NCBI RefSeq assembly: GCF_003207855.1
Contig: NZ_NKTZ01000005.1
Span: 62,001-126,000, forward strand
Reading direction: 5' to 3'
Origin: Komagataeibacter rhaeticus
GTDB taxonomy: Bacteria > Pseudomonadota > Alphaproteobacteria > Acetobacterales > Acetobacteraceae
DNA length: 64,000 bases
In this document: in pieces, positions 49,559 to 61,070 of the stretch
How positions within the stretch are numbered: position 1 is the first letter of the stretch
Layout of the letters: each line of letters opens with the position of its first letter
Translations under genes and position numbers: made by a program
The notes under the pieces: model-generated
Seen by the model: the letters and a program-made list of their open reading frames with translations, nothing else
Database searches by the model: none
Told to the model about the DNA's origin: nothing

Positions 49559-52500
49559 CTATCCCGCACTGTCCGCCCATACCGGTGCAAACTCTTCGGC
49601 CTGATGCAGGATATTTTGCACGGCCTCACCCTGCATGTCGGGCGGATAGCCATATTTCCGCAGCAGGCGTCTGACCGCCGTGCGCATCCGTGCGCGTGCC
49701 GACGCCATGACGGTCCAGTCCACCGTGGCATTCGCCCGAATGGTCCTGACCAGAGCCGTGGCAATCGCGCGCAGGCCAGGGTCTCCCATCGCCATCCGTG
49801 CGCTTTCATTGCGCGCAAGGGCATCATAGAAAGCCATTTCTTCCGGCGTCAGGCCGAGTTCCTCGCCACGCACCCGTGCGGCCGCCATTTCATGGGCCAG
49901 ACGGATCAGTTCGTCCAGGATCTGGGCTGAGGTCAGGGCATTGGCATGATAACGGCTGACCGCCTGCTCAAGGCGGATCGAAAACGTTTCCGCTTCCGTC
50001 AGGTTTGAACGGCGGCGGCTGCGAATCTGATCTTCCAGCAGCTTGCGCAGGGCCTCGATCGCCAGGTTACGGTGCGGCATCTCCCGCACTTCCTGCAGGA
50101 AGGCATCCGAAAGGATGGAAATGTCCGGACGCCCGATGCCGGCGGCTTCCATGATATCGATAATGTCCGTGGACACTACAGCCCGACTGACCAGTTGCCT
50201 GATCGCCAGTTCGCGCTCCTGCGGGCTTCTGCCGTCCGCGTCATCACCGCTCCTCTTTACCAGGACCGCACGGACCGCCTCGAAAAAACCGACTTCATCA
50301 CGCAGCACGGCAGCCTGATCACTGGCGGATGCAAGTGCAAAGGCGACCGAAAGCGCCCTGACCGCATCGGGAAAGCGCCTCTGCGCGGCCTTGCGCCCTT
50401 CGTCAGTCGTCGCCTGCGCGGTCTCGTACTGCTGCTGGCCCAGGATACGGTCCAGTGCTCCGGCCATGATCGCCAGTTTAACCCCGGGTGCGGTACCCGG
50501 GACAAGGGCGGGACGGTAATCGAAACCACCGGCCTGTTCCGGACTGAACATGGCCCGGACAATCTCGTAGCGTTCCTGCAGGGCACGAACGGCCTCGGCT
50601 TCATCAATCCCGACCTGTTGCCGGTCCCCGGCAGAGTATTCACCCAAAGCCGCTTTCAGGTTCCGGGCCAGGCCAATGTAATCCACGACCAGACCACCGG
50701 GTTTGCCCCTGAACACACGGTTCACGCGGGCAATGGCCTGCATCAGCCCATGCCCCCGCATGGGCTTGTCCACATACATCGTGTGCAGGGCAGGCGCATC
50801 AAAGCCCGTCAGCCACATGTCGCGCACGATCACCAGTTTCAGCGGGTCGGCATTGTCCTTCATGCGCCTGGCCAGCAAGTCGCGGCGGGCCCTGGCGCGC
50901 CTGCCGATATGCGGCTGGAACCCCGCGGGATCGGCGGCACAGCCGGTCATCACAACCTTTATGGCGCCGGCGTTGTCATCATCGCTGTGCCAGTCCGGAC
51001 GGATACGGATGATCTCGTCATAAAGTGCCACGCAGATGGCGCGGCTCATGCCGACGATCATGCCCTTGCCATCAAGGGCCTCAAGCCGGTTTTCGAAATG
51101 CCGGACCAGATCACCGGCAACCCGCCGCAGGCGTTGTTCCGCACCGACCAGCGCTTCGAGACGCGAATATTTCCGGCTAAGCTTTTGCTCTTCACTCTCC
51201 GGCAGCCCCTCGACAATCTCCGCCAGTTCGTCGTCAAGCCCCTCCCTGACATCATCATCCAGTTCGACGCGTACCAGACGGCTTTCGTAATAGATGGGCA
51301 CCGTCGCGCCATCTTCCACTGCCTGCGCGATGTCGTAAATGTCGATGTAATCACCAAAGATCGCACGGGTATTCACGTCCGCCGTCTCGATCGGCGTGCC
51401 GGTAAAGCCGATGAAGGACGCATTGGGCAGGGCATCGCGCAGGTATTTTGCAAAGCCGTAGGAGATCCTGCCCGTCTGACTATTGAACTTCGCCTCCAGC
51501 CCGTACTGGCTGCGATGCGCCTCATCGGCCATGACCACGACGTTACGGCGGTCCGTCAGCAGCGGCACGCCTGTCCCCTCGCCTTCGGGCTGGAACTTCT
51601 GAAGCGTGGTGAAGATCACACCGCCGGAGGCCCGCCGGAGCAGCGTTCGCAGTTCATCCCGGCTGCCCGCCTGTTCCGGTGTCTGGCGCAGGAGCGCCTG
51701 CGCCCCTGAAAAGGTTGCAAACAATTGGTCATCCAGGTCATTGCGGTCAGTCAGCACAACGATCGTCGGGTTTTCCATTGCCGGGTGGCGGGCAATGACC
51801 CCGGCATAGAACGTCATCAGCAGGCTTTTGCCCGATCCCTGCGTATGCCAGATGACACCCGCTTTCCGGTTGCCGCCCCGCGCCGTCGCCCGGACTGTCT
51901 GTGCCACGGCCTTACGGCAGGCATGGAACTGATGATAGGCGGCCAGAATCTTGATGGGGCTGCCGTCTTTTTCCGTAAACAGCACGAAATCCCGTATCAG
52001 TGCCAGCAGCCAGCGCGGGGTGAACACGCCGCGTAGCACTGTTTCCATTTCCTGATGGTTCTTGGCCACCAGTTCCTCGCCATCCACCGTGCGCCAGGGC
52101 ATGAAACGCTCACGGTCTGCCGTAAGCGAGCCAACCCGTGCCTCGGTGCCGTCGGAGATCACCAGCACTTCGTTAAAGCGGAACAGGGAAGGCATGAACG
52201 AACGGTAGCTCTGGAACTGGTTCCAGGCAGCGTCCAGCGTGGCCTGTTCGGAACTCGGGCTTTTCAGTTCGATCATGCCTACAGGCAATCCGTTGACGAA
52301 CAGCACGATATCGGGCCGTCGGCTGGCCTCGTCCTTTTCCACCACGAACTGGCGCACGGCGAGGAAGTCATTGCGTTCTGGATGATCAAAATCGATCAAC
52401 CGCGCCCGGTCCCCGGACTGCGTGCCGTCCTCACGCACCACGTCCACCGGCACGCCATCGACCAGATAACCATGCAGGCGGCGGTTTTCATCCACGACAT

Positions 52501-52741
52501 CAGGCATGCCGTCGCGCTTCAGCGCCCGCAGCGCCTCATCCCGTGCGACCTGTGACAGATGCGGATTCAGGCGATCAATGGCGGCCTGAAGTCTTTTATT
52601 CAGAATGACATCCGATAACGAGTCACGCTCGGCATGGGCGCCACCGGGGGAGATATCGGACCCGGTTGTGATTGCGTATCCGCATTCGCGCAGGATGTCG
52701 CACGCCCAGTCCTCGATCTCGTTTTCGGACAGGAAACTCAT
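49559..52741 (-). CDS. hsdR: type I restriction enzyme R subunit
   Basis: The 1060-residue motor and nuclease subunit cleaves unmodified DNA after ATP-driven translocation. Its nuclease motif is Asp144 in [11 protein letters not shown] with Glu158 and Lys160 in IELKSP. Its helicase motifs are Walker A TQGSGKS (300-306), DEAHRSQYG (406 on) and [10 protein letters not shown] helical C-terminal region binds HsdM/S. The length is normal and the frame intact. The ATG overlaps the hsdS stop by four bases. It is the last gene of the operon. Confidence 0.95.
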   Translation of the reverse strand: MSFLSENEIEDWACDILRECGYAITTGSDISPGGAHAERDSLSDVILNKRLQAAIDRLNPHLSQVARDEALRALKRDGMPDVVDENRRLHGYLVDGVPVDVVREDGTQSGDRARLIDFDHPERNDFLAVRQFVVEKDEASRRPDIVLFVNGLPVGMIELKSPSSEQATLDAAWNQFQSYRSFMPSLFRFNEVLVISDGTEARVGSLTADRERFMPWRTVDGEELVAKNHQEMETVLRGVFTPRWLLALIRDFVLFTEKDGSPIKILAAYHQFHACRKAVAQTVRATARGGNRKAGVIWHTQGSGKSLLMTFYAGVIARHPAMENPTIVVLTDRNDLDDQLFATFSGAQALLRQTPEQAGSRDELRTLLRRASGGVIFTTLQKFQPEGEGTGVPLLTDRRNVVVMADEAHRSQYGLEAKFNSQTGRISYGFAKYLRDALPNASFIGFTGTPIETADVNTRAIFGDYIDIYDIAQAVEDGATVPIYYESRLVRVELDDDVREGLDDELAEIVEGLPESEEQKLSRKYSRLEALVGAEQRLRRVAGDLVRHFENRLEALDGKGMIVGMSRAICVALYDEIIRIRPDWHSDDDNAGAIKVVMTGCAADPAGFQPHIGRRARARRDLLARRMKDNADPLKLVIVRDMWLTGFDAPALHTMYVDKPMRGHGLMQAIARVNRVFRGKPGGLVVDYIGLARNLKAALGEYSAGDRQQVGIDEAEAVRALQERYEIVRAMFSPEQAGGFDYRPALVPGTAPGVKLAIMAGALDRILGQQQYETAQATTDEGRKAAQRRFPDAVRALSVAFALASASDQAAVLRDEVGFFEAVRAVLVKRSGDDADGRSPQERELAIRQLVSRAVVSTDIIDIMEAAGIGRPDISILSDAFLQEVREMPHRNLAIEALRKLLEDQIRSRRRSNLTEAETFSIRLEQAVSRYHANALTSAQILDELIRLAHEMAAARVRGEELGLTPEEMAFYDALARNESARMAMGDPGLRAIATALVRTIRANATVDWTVMASARARMRTAVRRLLRKYGYPPDMQGEAVQNILHQAEEFAPVWADSAG

Positions 52742-54009
52742 AGCGCGTCTTCAACCATCTTCCCGGCGTCACGGATACGGATTTCACCCGACATCAGTCT
52801 GGGAAGAAGGAGATCGCGAAGTTCAGAAAGGTTACGGGACTCCTTATGATTTTCTTTTATTTTTCTTATATGACTGCCAATGATCAAATCAGCCTGCTTC
52901 ATTACACAGGATGAAGGTATGGTAACCAGGCTTTCCGTCAGATGGTGCCGCTGGATATGGCCCATTGTTGTTGCCTTGCTTTCGGCAATGGCCTGGAAAT
53001 CCGGCATGTAGTGCTGGATCCATTCAAAAATAAACCAGTCTGGAAACCGCCCTGATGTGACCTTGAACAGATGTTGATTCAAGGCGCCCCTTTCGCCATT
53101 CCAAAATTTACAGAGCAGGCTGCCTGACCAGGAAAACAGGATGTCTCCTTCCTCTACAACATATTCACAAGGAATCCCGACGGAAACCCGATCCGCCGAA
53201 TGGGTACTTTCAGAGCGCAGTTGCGCGATTTTGATGGCGGGAAGGAACGCGCCTTCCCCGGCCGGGTATTTCTGGAGAGCGAGGCCATTCAGGAACGAGG
53301 CCACATTATCCACTGGTTCGACCGTCCACCCCTCCGGCTTTTCCTCATCATCCAGCCGGTCAGGAAAAAGCTTCCAGATTTCGGGAGCGAGATAGGCGGC
53401 CTGCCCGGCCATCTTCGCCCGTGTCGGACCAAACCCGACAAACCAGTCTTGAAATAATGCCCGTGCCATGGCTTCAAGGGTTTCGTTTGTCCGACAGTTG
53501 AGATCGATTTTATTGTCCAGAATATCGAGTATCGAGGCAATACGCCCCTGATCTTCGAGGGATGGGCAGTCAAACTGAAAAGAAAGAATGCGGGAAGGTG
53601 ACGTATGCTTTACTGTCGATCCTGTATAACTTGCCAGAATTTCATCTCTGTAGGCAGATGTCCGCATCAACCAGTAAATAAATCTAAGGTTGATGTTCCC
53701 CTTCGGAACAATTTTCCCAATGCGCTGGTTATGAAGGAACGTATTGGCGGACGCCGGCACCGAGGCTGAATAGCCGAGGGTATCCGCGTCTTTACTCAGA
53801 TCTGTCATTGTAACAATAATATCGCCTTCTGACAGACAATATTCATCCGGCACGGGACCGTTATAATATTTGGCCTTGCCTGATCTAAACCCTCCGCCAA
53901 TGGCGAAATTTCCCGGTGTTGCAAGTATGAACCCGGTAGGCGAGTCAGAAAAAAATTCACCCCTGAACGCAAATCCGTGCCTGATGTCAATAACGTCAGC
54001 AAGCTTCAT
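52738..54009 (-). CDS. hsdS: type I restriction enzyme specificity subunit
   Basis: The 423-residue subunit sets the DNA sequence recognised by both methylase and nuclease. It shows two target-recognition halves, each followed by a helical spacer: [41 protein letters not shown] near residues 170-210 and [38 protein letters not shown] at the end. No internal inverted repeat or slippage tract was noticed. It is 156 bases after hsdM and overlaps hsdR. Confidence 0.92.
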   Translation of the reverse strand: MKLADVIDIRHGFAFRGEFFSDSPTGFILATPGNFAIGGGFRSGKAKYYNGPVPDEYCLSEGDIIVTMTDLSKDADTLGYSASVPASANTFLHNQRIGKIVPKGNINLRFIYWLMRTSAYRDEILASYTGSTVKHTSPSRILSFQFDCPSLEDQGRIASILDILDNKIDLNCRTNETLEAMARALFQDWFVGFGPTRAKMAGQAAYLAPEIWKLFPDRLDDEEKPEGWTVEPVDNVASFLNGLALQKYPAGEGAFLPAIKIAQLRSESTHSADRVSVGIPCEYVVEEGDILFSWSGSLLCKFWNGERGALNQHLFKVTSGRFPDWFIFEWIQHYMPDFQAIAESKATTMGHIQRHHLTESLVTIPSSCVMKQADLIIGSHIRKIKENHKESRNLSELRDLLLPRLMSGEIRIRDAGKMVEDAL

Positions 54010-54165
54010 ATTGATTTTTGCCTTGTATATAATATAAGTTTCATTGAAAGTAATTACCTGTAATCATGATTTATGGTTCAATACCCGGTAAAAATCCGGA
54101 TGGGTGGCGTGTCGCGCCCGGCCCCAGAGGGTCCGTTATCCCCGCCTGCGGGGTAAGGGGCGGCA

Positions 54166-55776
54166 TCATGCCGCGCGTTCCGGCACAATCAGCTTCAGGG
54201 CAGCCGTAATCTTCGCATTCAGTTCCGCGCCCTGACGGAACTGCGCCTGCAGGGTTTTTTCAAGTACCGCAAAACGTTCGGCAAATGGAACGCTGTCCTC
54301 TACGGTCTTTTTCTTACCCACATAACGCCCTGGTGTCAGGACAAAGCCGTGGCGTTCCACATCTTCCAGTGTAACGGATTTGCAGAAGCCCGGGATGTCC
54401 CCATAAGGCCCGGCCCCCTTTTCGCCGCGCCAGGCATGATAGGTACCGGCAATAAGGGCAACATCCGCATCCGTCAGCTCACGACGGGTGCGATCGACCA
54501 TGATGCCGAGTTTGCGGGCATCGATGAACAGTATTTCCCCACGCCGGTCCCGCCAGCCTTTCGGATTCTTGTTGCGGGCAAGGAACCACAGGCAGGCGCG
54601 GATCTGTGTCGAATAAAAAAGCTGGCCGGGCAGTGCCACCATGCAGTCAACAACGTCGGCCCCGACCATGCGGCGGCGGATGTCGCCTTCACCATTCTGG
54701 TCCGACGACATGGAACCATTGGCCAGGACCACGCCTGCCATTCCATCGGGAGCCAGATGCCATAGAATATGCTGGAGCCATGCATAATTGGCATTGCCCG
54801 CGGAGGGTTTGCCATACTGCCATCGCGGGTCCTCCTCCAGCGAGGCGTTCCACCACTCCGAAACGTTGAATGGCGGATTGGCAAGGATGGTATCGAAGCG
54901 CAGATCCTTCAGGGCATCACGCAGGAAGCTGCCTTCGTTGTTCCAGCGAATATCCGCGCCAATACCCCGTACGGCAAGGTTCATTTTCGCCAGACGCCAG
55001 GTGGTGTAATTGCTCTCCTGCCCGTAAATGGCGATATCACCCAGCTTGCCGCCATGGCTTTCCACGAACTGTTCGGACTGCACGAACATGCCACCAGAAC
55101 CGCAACAGGGATCGTAAACGCGGCCCTTATAAGGTTCGAGCATGGAAACCAGCGTGCGTACGACGCTGGACGGCGTGTAGAACTCTCCCCCGCGCCTGCC
55201 TTCAGCGCCGGCAAAACCGCCGAGGAAATATTCATAGACACGCCCCAGAACATCACGGGCCTGATCTTCGCTACCGCCCATGCCGATTTCGGAAATGAGA
55301 TCGACCAGTTCACCCAGCATCACGCTATCAAGTTCGCGGCGTCCATAATCCTTGGGCAGGACATTTTTCAGCTGATCGGGATTGGCCTGTTCGATTGCCA
55401 GCATGGCATCATCGATCATTGTGCCGATGGCGGACGAGCGGGCATTGGCCTGAAGATGCGACCAGCGGGCGGCTTCCGGCACCCAGAAAATGTTCTCGGC
55501 CAGATATTCGTCCGGATCTTCCGCCGCTTCCCGATCATCATGCAGAAGGGCTTCGTGATGCGCCTCGAAGGCGGTGGAGATATAGCGCAGGAAGATCAGC
55601 CCAAGTGTAACATGCTTGTAGTCCGAGGGCTCAAGGTTCTTGCGCAGCTTGTCAGCGGCAAGGAACATCTGCTGCTCAAAACCGAGATTGGCGGCGGTTG
55701 CCTTCGCCTTCCTCCGTGTTGTTTTTTTGGGGGCCGGAGCAGCGTCCGGGTTCTTGCGGGGGCGGCCACGAGGCAT
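54166..55776 (-). CDS. hsdM: type I restriction enzyme methylase subunit
   Basis: The 536-residue N6-adenine methylase has the SAM motif [23 protein letters not shown] just before it, and the catalytic NPPF in [13 protein letters not shown]. It protects host DNA together with HsdS. The first 27 residues are a basic Pro/Lys/Arg-rich extension beginning [10 protein letters not shown], an AT-hook-like RGRP core, which is unusual for HsdM. It is the first gene of the operon. Confidence 0.95.
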   Translation of the reverse strand: MPRGRPRKNPDAAPAPKKTTRRKAKATAANLGFEQQMFLAADKLRKNLEPSDYKHVTLGLIFLRYISTAFEAHHEALLHDDREAAEDPDEYLAENIFWVPEAARWSHLQANARSSAIGTMIDDAMLAIEQANPDQLKNVLPKDYGRRELDSVMLGELVDLISEIGMGGSEDQARDVLGRVYEYFLGGFAGAEGRRGGEFYTPSSVVRTLVSMLEPYKGRVYDPCCGSGGMFVQSEQFVESHGGKLGDIAIYGQESNYTTWRLAKMNLAVRGIGADIRWNNEGSFLRDALKDLRFDTILANPPFNVSEWWNASLEEDPRWQYGKPSAGNANYAWLQHILWHLAPDGMAGVVLANGSMSSDQNGEGDIRRRMVGADVVDCMVALPGQLFYSTQIRACLWFLARNKNPKGWRDRRGEILFIDARKLGIMVDRTRRELTDADVALIAGTYHAWRGEKGAGPYGDIPGFCKSVTLEDVERHGFVLTPGRYVGKKKTVEDSVPFAERFAVLEKTLQAQFRQGAELNAKITAALKLIVPERAA

Positions 55777-56009
55777 GGAAACAGGCTTTCACGATAACAG
55801 GACAGCACGTTACAATCTGCCTGATCAGGGTTCAATCGTCGAGGGGTGAGGGCATGCAGGGAGAGGGACCCGACGCGCCCGCCGGCCTTCACGGGCGGTC
55901 ATGATGGAAGGATATTCCAGGCATCAGGCTACCGGAACCTGAGCGCATGGGCCTATATGCGGTAATCCGGCAGGCATTCCGCACTGCCCATAGCTGTATA
56001 TGAGCCACG

Positions 56010-56555
56010 ATGCCGTCCGCTGCCGCGCTCCCCTTCCTGTTTATTGATATCGAGGCGACTTCACTACACCCCGACAGTACACCCATAGAAATCGCATGGG
56101 TTACGGAAGAAGGCGATGCGGAAAGTTACCTGATCCGGCCACAACCGCACTGGACGGACTGGTCGGTGGCGGCACAGCGGTTGCATGGCCTGACCCCTGC
56201 CCTGCTGTCACGCGATGGCATGGCGGCGGGAGACGTGGCTGCCCGATTTGCACGGGCCGCACGGGGCCGGCAGGTCGTCAGTGATGCCGTTGCGTTCGAT
56301 ACCGCATGGCTGGGGGCATTATGCCAGAGCGCGGGTCTGGACACGCCCCCCGTTCTGCCCGTGCAGGTTGCCTATGCCAGGGCATTCAGGCCCCGGCTGG
56401 ATGCGACCCTGCCATATGCAGCGCAGGCGGAAAGGGCACTGGAATGGGTAAAAGAGACCGAACGGCGTGAACAGATGCGCAGGCGCGTCCGCCACCGCGC
56501 CCTGACCGATGCACAGGGACTGCACTGGATATGGCACGAACTGGCCCGGGCATGA
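56010..56555 (+). CDS. DEDDh 3'-5' exonuclease domain protein
   Basis: The 181-residue protein is little more than a DnaQ-type exonuclease domain: FIDIEATSLHP (motif I, Asp and Glu), VVSDAVAFDTAWL (motif II region) and HRALTDAQGL (motif III, His and Asp). It should degrade single-stranded DNA or RNA 3' to 5' with two metal ions. ATG 56010 is the first good start. It faces the 2OG oxygenase gene. The exact substrate is unknown. Confidence 0.8.
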   Translation: MPSAAALPFLFIDIEATSLHPDSTPIEIAWVTEEGDAESYLIRPQPHWTDWSVAAQRLHGLTPALLSRDGMAAGDVAARFARAARGRQVVSDAVAFDTAWLGALCQSAGLDTPPVLPVQVAYARAFRPRLDATLPYAAQAERALEWVKETERREQMRRRVRHRALTDAQGLHWIWHELARA

Positions 56556-56696
56556 ACGCCCGCCATACCGGCATTGGCAGAAACGGTACCACATCCCCTT
56601 GCCCCATATCCGGAAATGCCCCGTACTGAACGTGCAGTCGGCCACACCGCAGGATACCGGGATGCGTTGCCATACCAGACCCCGGACGGGCGCGAA

Positions 56697-57539
56697 TTAC
56701 ACGGACCCGCCACCATCCCCGCGCCGCGCATGCCGGATGCGCCGCCGCCGGCATGCACGCGCCACATCCATGACCAGCGGGGGCAGCAGCCCACGCAGGT
56801 ACACCTCCAGCCGCTGCGAAGCCGACTGGCTGTACGTGGCCAGATAGAGCGTGTCCCCGCGCCGGTCCCGCGCCTGCGGGCGGGGCGCGGTATAGAAATA
56901 GGCAATCAGCGACCGGCGTACCCGGCCGGGCCGCACCGCCGTGGGGTGTCCATGCCATGCCCGGACCGACTGTTCCATCAGTACCGTGCGGGCGAAGGAC
57001 GGGCATATTTCCACGCCCCGTCGCCGGGGCCGGTCATGCCACAGTTCCAGGGCACCCCCATCTTCCCCCCGCCAGCCGGAATTGAGATAGGTAATGAGCG
57101 CCAGCCGGTTTTCCAGGTGGGTGACGGGATGATGGCCGAAATCGAGATGTACCTGAAAATGCCCCTGTCCCCCCACTTCATGCATGCCGCCACCATACAG
57201 GTAGGGATCGGGCACCAGTCCCGTAATACCGGTCAGGCGGGTAAGCAGCCGCAGGAAAGGGGCCGCATGCACGATATCGAAAAACCGCTGCACGGCGGAA
57301 GGCAGGACAGTGGTCATGCTGGTAGACCGCCGGGTCTGCATCTGGTTGCGAAAGACGTTCACATCATTCAGCGCCGACAGGTCGAATTCCCGCAATGCCC
57401 CTTCGAGCAGGGCAGCCGGGAAAAGATCATCCATGACCAGATACGGGAAAGGCCGCGCGGTCGCATAATCCCGCGCCAGCCGGTCGAGCAGCGGTGAATC
57501 CGGGCGGCCAAGTTCACGAAGCAGGGGCAGATCAGCCAT
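56697..57539 (-). CDS. 2-oxoglutarate/Fe(II)-dependent oxygenase
   Basis: The protein of about 280 residues has the prolyl-4-hydroxylase-like double-stranded beta-helix. The first metal pair is in QVHLDFGHH (His-x-Asp), the distal His in AWHGHPTAV, and the 2OG-binding Arg follows in RVRRSLIAYF. It would hydroxylate an unknown substrate with O2. The C-terminal tail is very Arg-rich. ATG 57539 has AGGA eight bases upstream. It stands alone. Confidence 0.82.
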   Translation of the reverse strand: MADLPLLRELGRPDSPLLDRLARDYATARPFPYLVMDDLFPAALLEGALREFDLSALNDVNVFRNQMQTRRSTSMTTVLPSAVQRFFDIVHAAPFLRLLTRLTGITGLVPDPYLYGGGMHEVGGQGHFQVHLDFGHHPVTHLENRLALITYLNSGWRGEDGGALELWHDRPRRRGVEICPSFARTVLMEQSVRAWHGHPTAVRPGRVRRSLIAYFYTAPRPQARDRRGDTLYLATYSQSASQRLEVYLRGLLPPLVMDVARACRRRRIRHARRGDGGGSV

Positions 57540-57808
57540 GCGGCACATCCTGTAAAACCCCACAGCTTGAAAATAATTATGTCTTTTTTTGAAACCGGAA
57601 CCCTAAAAAATTCATTAAAATATTGAATATAATAGACCAGTCGCTCTCATATTTAACTGAACATGGAAATGAACCCGGATTTATATTTACACCGGGTGTC
57701 AGGCTGCCCGCCGCCCCTGCCCGCATGGCAGGTGAACGCTTGTCCCCCATCCCCTTTGGCAGGCAGTCCGTGGCATACTGCGCCCCCACCCAAGGAGGTA
57801 ACAGGCTT

Positions 57809-58138
57809 ATGGAACCGTGGACTTCATTCACGCTGTTTGGAAAATCCGGCACGATCTACCAGTTCCGGCGCGTACCCACGCCACGGCCGGCGCAGGCGGC
57901 CGTCTTCCTGCTGACGACCGTCATGGGATCAACAGCCAATGGCGGGTCATGGCAGTTCGTGGAGCCCGAGATCGGCACCGTCACGTCACTGGCGGGGGAA
58001 TGGGACAGCGTGATCACCCCCGCGCGCAAGGCCAAGGCGGAAAGCGATGACGTGCTGGTCTGCTTTCCTGAAAGCGGGGATGTGGCCGATGCGCTGGCGG
58101 ACCTGACCGCTGGCGGGGCGCAGGCCCTGTCCGCATAA
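57809..58138 (+). CDS. hypothetical protein, 109 residues
   Basis: A very strong AAGGAGG at 57792-57798 lies before ATG 57809, so the gene is probably well translated. The protein is soluble, starts MEPWTSFTLFGKSGTIYQFRR and has an acidic C-terminus (ESGDVADALADLTAGG). No domain is recognised. The 245 bases upstream are AT-rich at first and probably hold its promoter. Confidence 0.7.
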   Translation: MEPWTSFTLFGKSGTIYQFRRVPTPRPAQAAVFLLTTVMGSTANGGSWQFVEPEIGTVTSLAGEWDSVITPARKAKAESDDVLVCFPESGDVADALADLTAGGAQALSA

Positions 58139-58229
58139 CGCCTTCCCGTCCCACCGGCACAGACGTGACTGGACGCGGGCGGGGCGTGCGTTCAACACTG
58201 CCTGTCCCAGCCGGATGGAGTTCCCCGCC

Positions 58230-59660
58230 ATGCCCCCCTGCCGCCCTGTCCTGATCGCCCTTGTGACCGGCCTGCTGGCCGCCCATGCCATCACACCCGC
58301 GCGGGCGGCCCCCGCGCGGGCCGATGACCGGCCGGTCCTGCTGCGCCACGCCACCGTCATTGACGGGACCGGCAGTCCGGCGCAGCCCGATACGGACATC
58401 CTGATCCAGCAGGGACATATCGCGCGCATCGGCCATGCCCTGCCCGTCCCGGCCCATGCCCGCATCATTGCCCTGCATGGCCAGACCGTACTGCCGGGGC
58501 TGATTTCCGACCACAGCCATGTGGGACAGGTCAGCGGCATCCAGAATGGCGCGGTGAATTACACCCGCGCCAACATTCTGGCGGCGCTGGCGCAGTACGA
58601 GCATTACGGCGTCCTGACCATCACCGCCCTGGGCCTGAACCGCTCGCCGCTGTTTGATGACCTGCGGCGCGAGCAGCATGCCGCGCTCAACCCCGGTGCC
58701 GACCTGTATGGCGTGGACCAGGGCATTGGCACACCCGATGGCGTGCCACCGCAGAACATGTTCCATCTGGGCGCCGACCAGGTCTTCCGCCCCACCACAC
58801 CGGATGAGGCACGGGCCGCCGTTGACCGGATGGCCGATGAAGGCACGGACCTGATCAAGCTGTGGGTGGATGATTTCCGCAACGGAGTGCCCGGCGCGCA
58901 TCCGCTGCCCAAGATGAAGCCCGCCATCTACCGCGCCGTCATTGAACAGGCGCATCTGCGCGGCAGGCGGGTGGCCGCCCATATCCATGACCTGTCCGAT
59001 GCCCGGGCGCTGGTGGCTGCGGGGGTGGACATCCTGGCGCATGGCGTGCGTGACAGGCCGGTTGATGCCACCCTGATCAGCGCCATGACCCAGCAGGGCA
59101 CCGGCTACATCGCCACACTGGACCTGGACGAGGCCAATTACATCTTTGCCGAACACCCTGAATGGCTGGAGGACCCGTTCCTCTCCTACGGGCTGTCACC
59201 CGCGCTGCGCCAGCAGTTTGCCGACCCGGCATGGCGGCGGAAAATACTGGCGGCCCCCCTTACCGTTGCCTCGCACAAGGCGCTGGCGGTGAACATGCGC
59301 AACCTGCTGGCCCTGTACCGCGCGGGCATCGCCATCGGCTTTGGCACGGATTCCGGGGCCACCCCCACCCGTATTCCCGGCTTTGCGGAACATCGGGAAC
59401 TGCGCCTGTCCATCATGGCCGGGCTGACACCGCTCCAGGCCATAACCCTGGCAACGGGTGATGCAGCGCGGCTCATGAAACTGTCCGACCGGGGCACGAT
59501 CGCACCGGGACAACTGGCGGACCTGCTGGTGGTGCAGGGGGACCCGCTGGCCGATCCGCGCGCGCTCGACCGCCTCCAGCAGGTCTGGCACCGTGGGCGG
59601 CTGGTGGCCGGGCCACTGCCCGGCCAGTTCCAGACCGGGCAGGCCCCCGCCACCCCATGA
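58230..59660 (+). CDS. exported amidohydrolase (imidazolonepropionase/prolidase-like)
   Basis: The protein of about 476 residues has a signal peptide (VLIALVTGLLAAHAITPARA) and then a metal-dependent amidohydrolase fold: VIDGTGSP at the beta-sandwich, GLISDHSHVGQ near the first metal site, HIHDLSDARALV, GFGTDSGATPTRIPGF with the catalytic Asp, and a closing GQLADLLVVQGDP. The first metal motif reads DHSH, where DxHxH is more common. Family members hydrolyse cyclic amides, dipeptides or lactones; the substrate here is unknown. It is likely periplasmic. ATG 58230 has GGAG nine bases upstream. Confidence 0.85.
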   Translation: MPPCRPVLIALVTGLLAAHAITPARAAPARADDRPVLLRHATVIDGTGSPAQPDTDILIQQGHIARIGHALPVPAHARIIALHGQTVLPGLISDHSHVGQVSGIQNGAVNYTRANILAALAQYEHYGVLTITALGLNRSPLFDDLRREQHAALNPGADLYGVDQGIGTPDGVPPQNMFHLGADQVFRPTTPDEARAAVDRMADEGTDLIKLWVDDFRNGVPGAHPLPKMKPAIYRAVIEQAHLRGRRVAAHIHDLSDARALVAAGVDILAHGVRDRPVDATLISAMTQQGTGYIATLDLDEANYIFAEHPEWLEDPFLSYGLSPALRQQFADPAWRRKILAAPLTVASHKALAVNMRNLLALYRAGIAIGFGTDSGATPTRIPGFAEHRELRLSIMAGLTPLQAITLATGDAARLMKLSDRGTIAPGQLADLLVVQGDPLADPRALDRLQQVWHRGRLVAGPLPGQFQTGQAPATP

Positions 59661-59674
59661 CAGGAGATACGTCC

Positions 59675-59932
59675 ATGCCCGGAAAAAAGACCCGGACCGC
59701 CCTGCACCCGGCTGCCCTGCTTGCCATGCTGCTGGCCGCCCCCCTTGCCGCCTGTGCCGGCCCCACGGGACCACAGCTGTCAGGCCCGGATGGCCCGATG
59801 ATCGCCAACAATGACTGGAACGAGCATAATTACGGCATGGGCTATTATTCCGGCCCCTATGATGACGGGTTTGAAGCCGAAGGGCTGGATGGCGGCCCAC
59901 CCGCCTATCTGGGTGACGAGTTCATGCGCTAG
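59675..59932 (+). CDS. small lipoprotein
   Basis: The 85-residue protein has a lipobox APLAAC at Cys27 after a short hydrophobic segment. The mature part is acidic, Gly/Tyr/Asn-rich (NYGMGYYSGPYDDGF) and probably unstructured. AGGAG precedes ATG 59675; the frame is open from an ATG at 59657 that overlaps the previous stop. It is probably co-transcribed with the amidohydrolase. The function is unknown. Confidence 0.7.
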   Translation: MPGKKTRTALHPAALLAMLLAAPLAACAGPTGPQLSGPDGPMIANNDWNEHNYGMGYYSGPYDDGFEAEGLDGGPPAYLGDEFMR

Positions 59933-59976
59933 CGCGGCGCGATCGCCATGACGGACTAACTGGCTGAAACAGCCCC

Positions 59977-60906
59977 TTAGCAGCGGGTGGAAAAACGGTC
60001 CCACGGGGTGATGCGGGTTACCGGCAGGTCCACCGGGCGACTGAACACCTCGGCTGACAGATAGGCCAGTTCCGCCTCCACCGCGCCTTCGGCCAGGGTG
60101 ATGGACCATGCGCGCGGGTTGCCATCCGTGCCGTCATTCCAGCGATAGCCGCGCTGGCGCAGCGTGTCCTTGTATTCATAGGGCGCGTTCTCGGCCCAGA
60201 TCCGGCAGCGGATCTGACGTGCATTGTCCAGCAGTGCCGCCAGTGCCGGGCGCTCCGACACCGGCAGCACCCGGTCCAGGATGGCAATGCCCGCCTGGCA
60301 GTCATCCACCGCGCGGTGCCCGTCAAACCAGAACCCCGCCTGCATGCCAAGATAGGACAGCTTGCGCCCTTCATACCCTTCCGCCGCCCAGTCCACGTCC
60401 CGCATGGAGCAGGCCCACGGCTTGGTGGTGAAAACGGGACTGAAGGCTTCAGCGAATTTACGGTCAAAATTTGCATTATGAGCGATAATAAGCGAAGCGG
60501 GCGCGACAAACCCCGCCACTTCATCCGCCGAGACACGCTGCCCGGCCACCATGTCGGGCGTGATGCCGGTCAGCGCGGTGATCTGGGGTGGAATGGGGCA
60601 GGATGGTTCCCGCAGGCGGCTGAACGGTTCCAGCGTGCCCAGAATTTTCCCCTCCAGCGTATAGACGAAGGGTACGATGCCGAATTCGATAATCTCGTCC
60701 TTTGCGGCACTCAGCCCCGTGGTCTCAAGATCCAGAAACATGCCAAGCCGCGTGCCGCCGCCCTGCGCATCGCCGCCAGCGGGATACTGCGCCAGCACCC
60801 GCGGCGTGAGCGGGCGCAGGACCCGGTAGCGGCCACTTCCCTCCAGCGTGCGGGCCAGCCGTTCCATCTGCATGGGGTCGGGATCGGTCATGACGGGATC
60901 ATCCAT
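59977..60906 (-). CDS. DEDDh exonuclease domain protein
   Basis: The protein of about 309 residues has the motifs FLDLETTGLSAAKDEIIEFG (I), LIIAHNANFDRKFAEAF (II) and FDGHRAVDDCQAGI (III) of the DnaQ/epsilon family. An extra C-terminal domain of about 90 residues (YEYKDTLRQRGYRWNDGTDGNPRAW) follows, resembling the domain often found after such exonucleases. It is therefore a stand-alone 3'-5' exonuclease and not the polymerase proofreader. ATG 60906 has AGGAG ten bases upstream. It is divergent from the channel gene. Confidence 0.85.
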   Translation of the reverse strand: MDDPVMTDPDPMQMERLARTLEGSGRYRVLRPLTPRVLAQYPAGGDAQGGGTRLGMFLDLETTGLSAAKDEIIEFGIVPFVYTLEGKILGTLEPFSRLREPSCPIPPQITALTGITPDMVAGQRVSADEVAGFVAPASLIIAHNANFDRKFAEAFSPVFTTKPWACSMRDVDWAAEGYEGRKLSYLGMQAGFWFDGHRAVDDCQAGIAILDRVLPVSERPALAALLDNARQIRCRIWAENAPYEYKDTLRQRGYRWNDGTDGNPRAWSITLAEGAVEAELAYLSAEVFSRPVDLPVTRITPWDRFSTRC

Positions 60907-61070
60907 TGGGTCGCATCTCCTGACTGGTGGGGTTCCATGGATATGCGAACCGGCTGCACACCTGTCCAGACGGAAGTGACGTTGCGGGAGGACATCCGCT
61001 GTAATATTACAAATATTGTCAGGCCATCCGGTACTGACCCGGCACACCTTACGCGCATACAGGATACGCC

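Noticed and set aside
50072-51709. 545-codon open frame antisense to hsdR
   Set aside because: hsdR motifs on the other strand are unambiguous; this frame has no domain or ribosome binding site.
55777-56009. Third copy of the tRNA-Glu att repeat at the right end of the restriction operon
   Set aside because: I looked for the TCCCGTACGG core and the leader tract and saw neither, so the right border of the second element is undefined.
57623-58138. Longer 171-codon version of the gene at 57809
   Set aside because: The upstream part is AT-rich and non-protein-like, while AAGGAGG sits just before ATG 57809.
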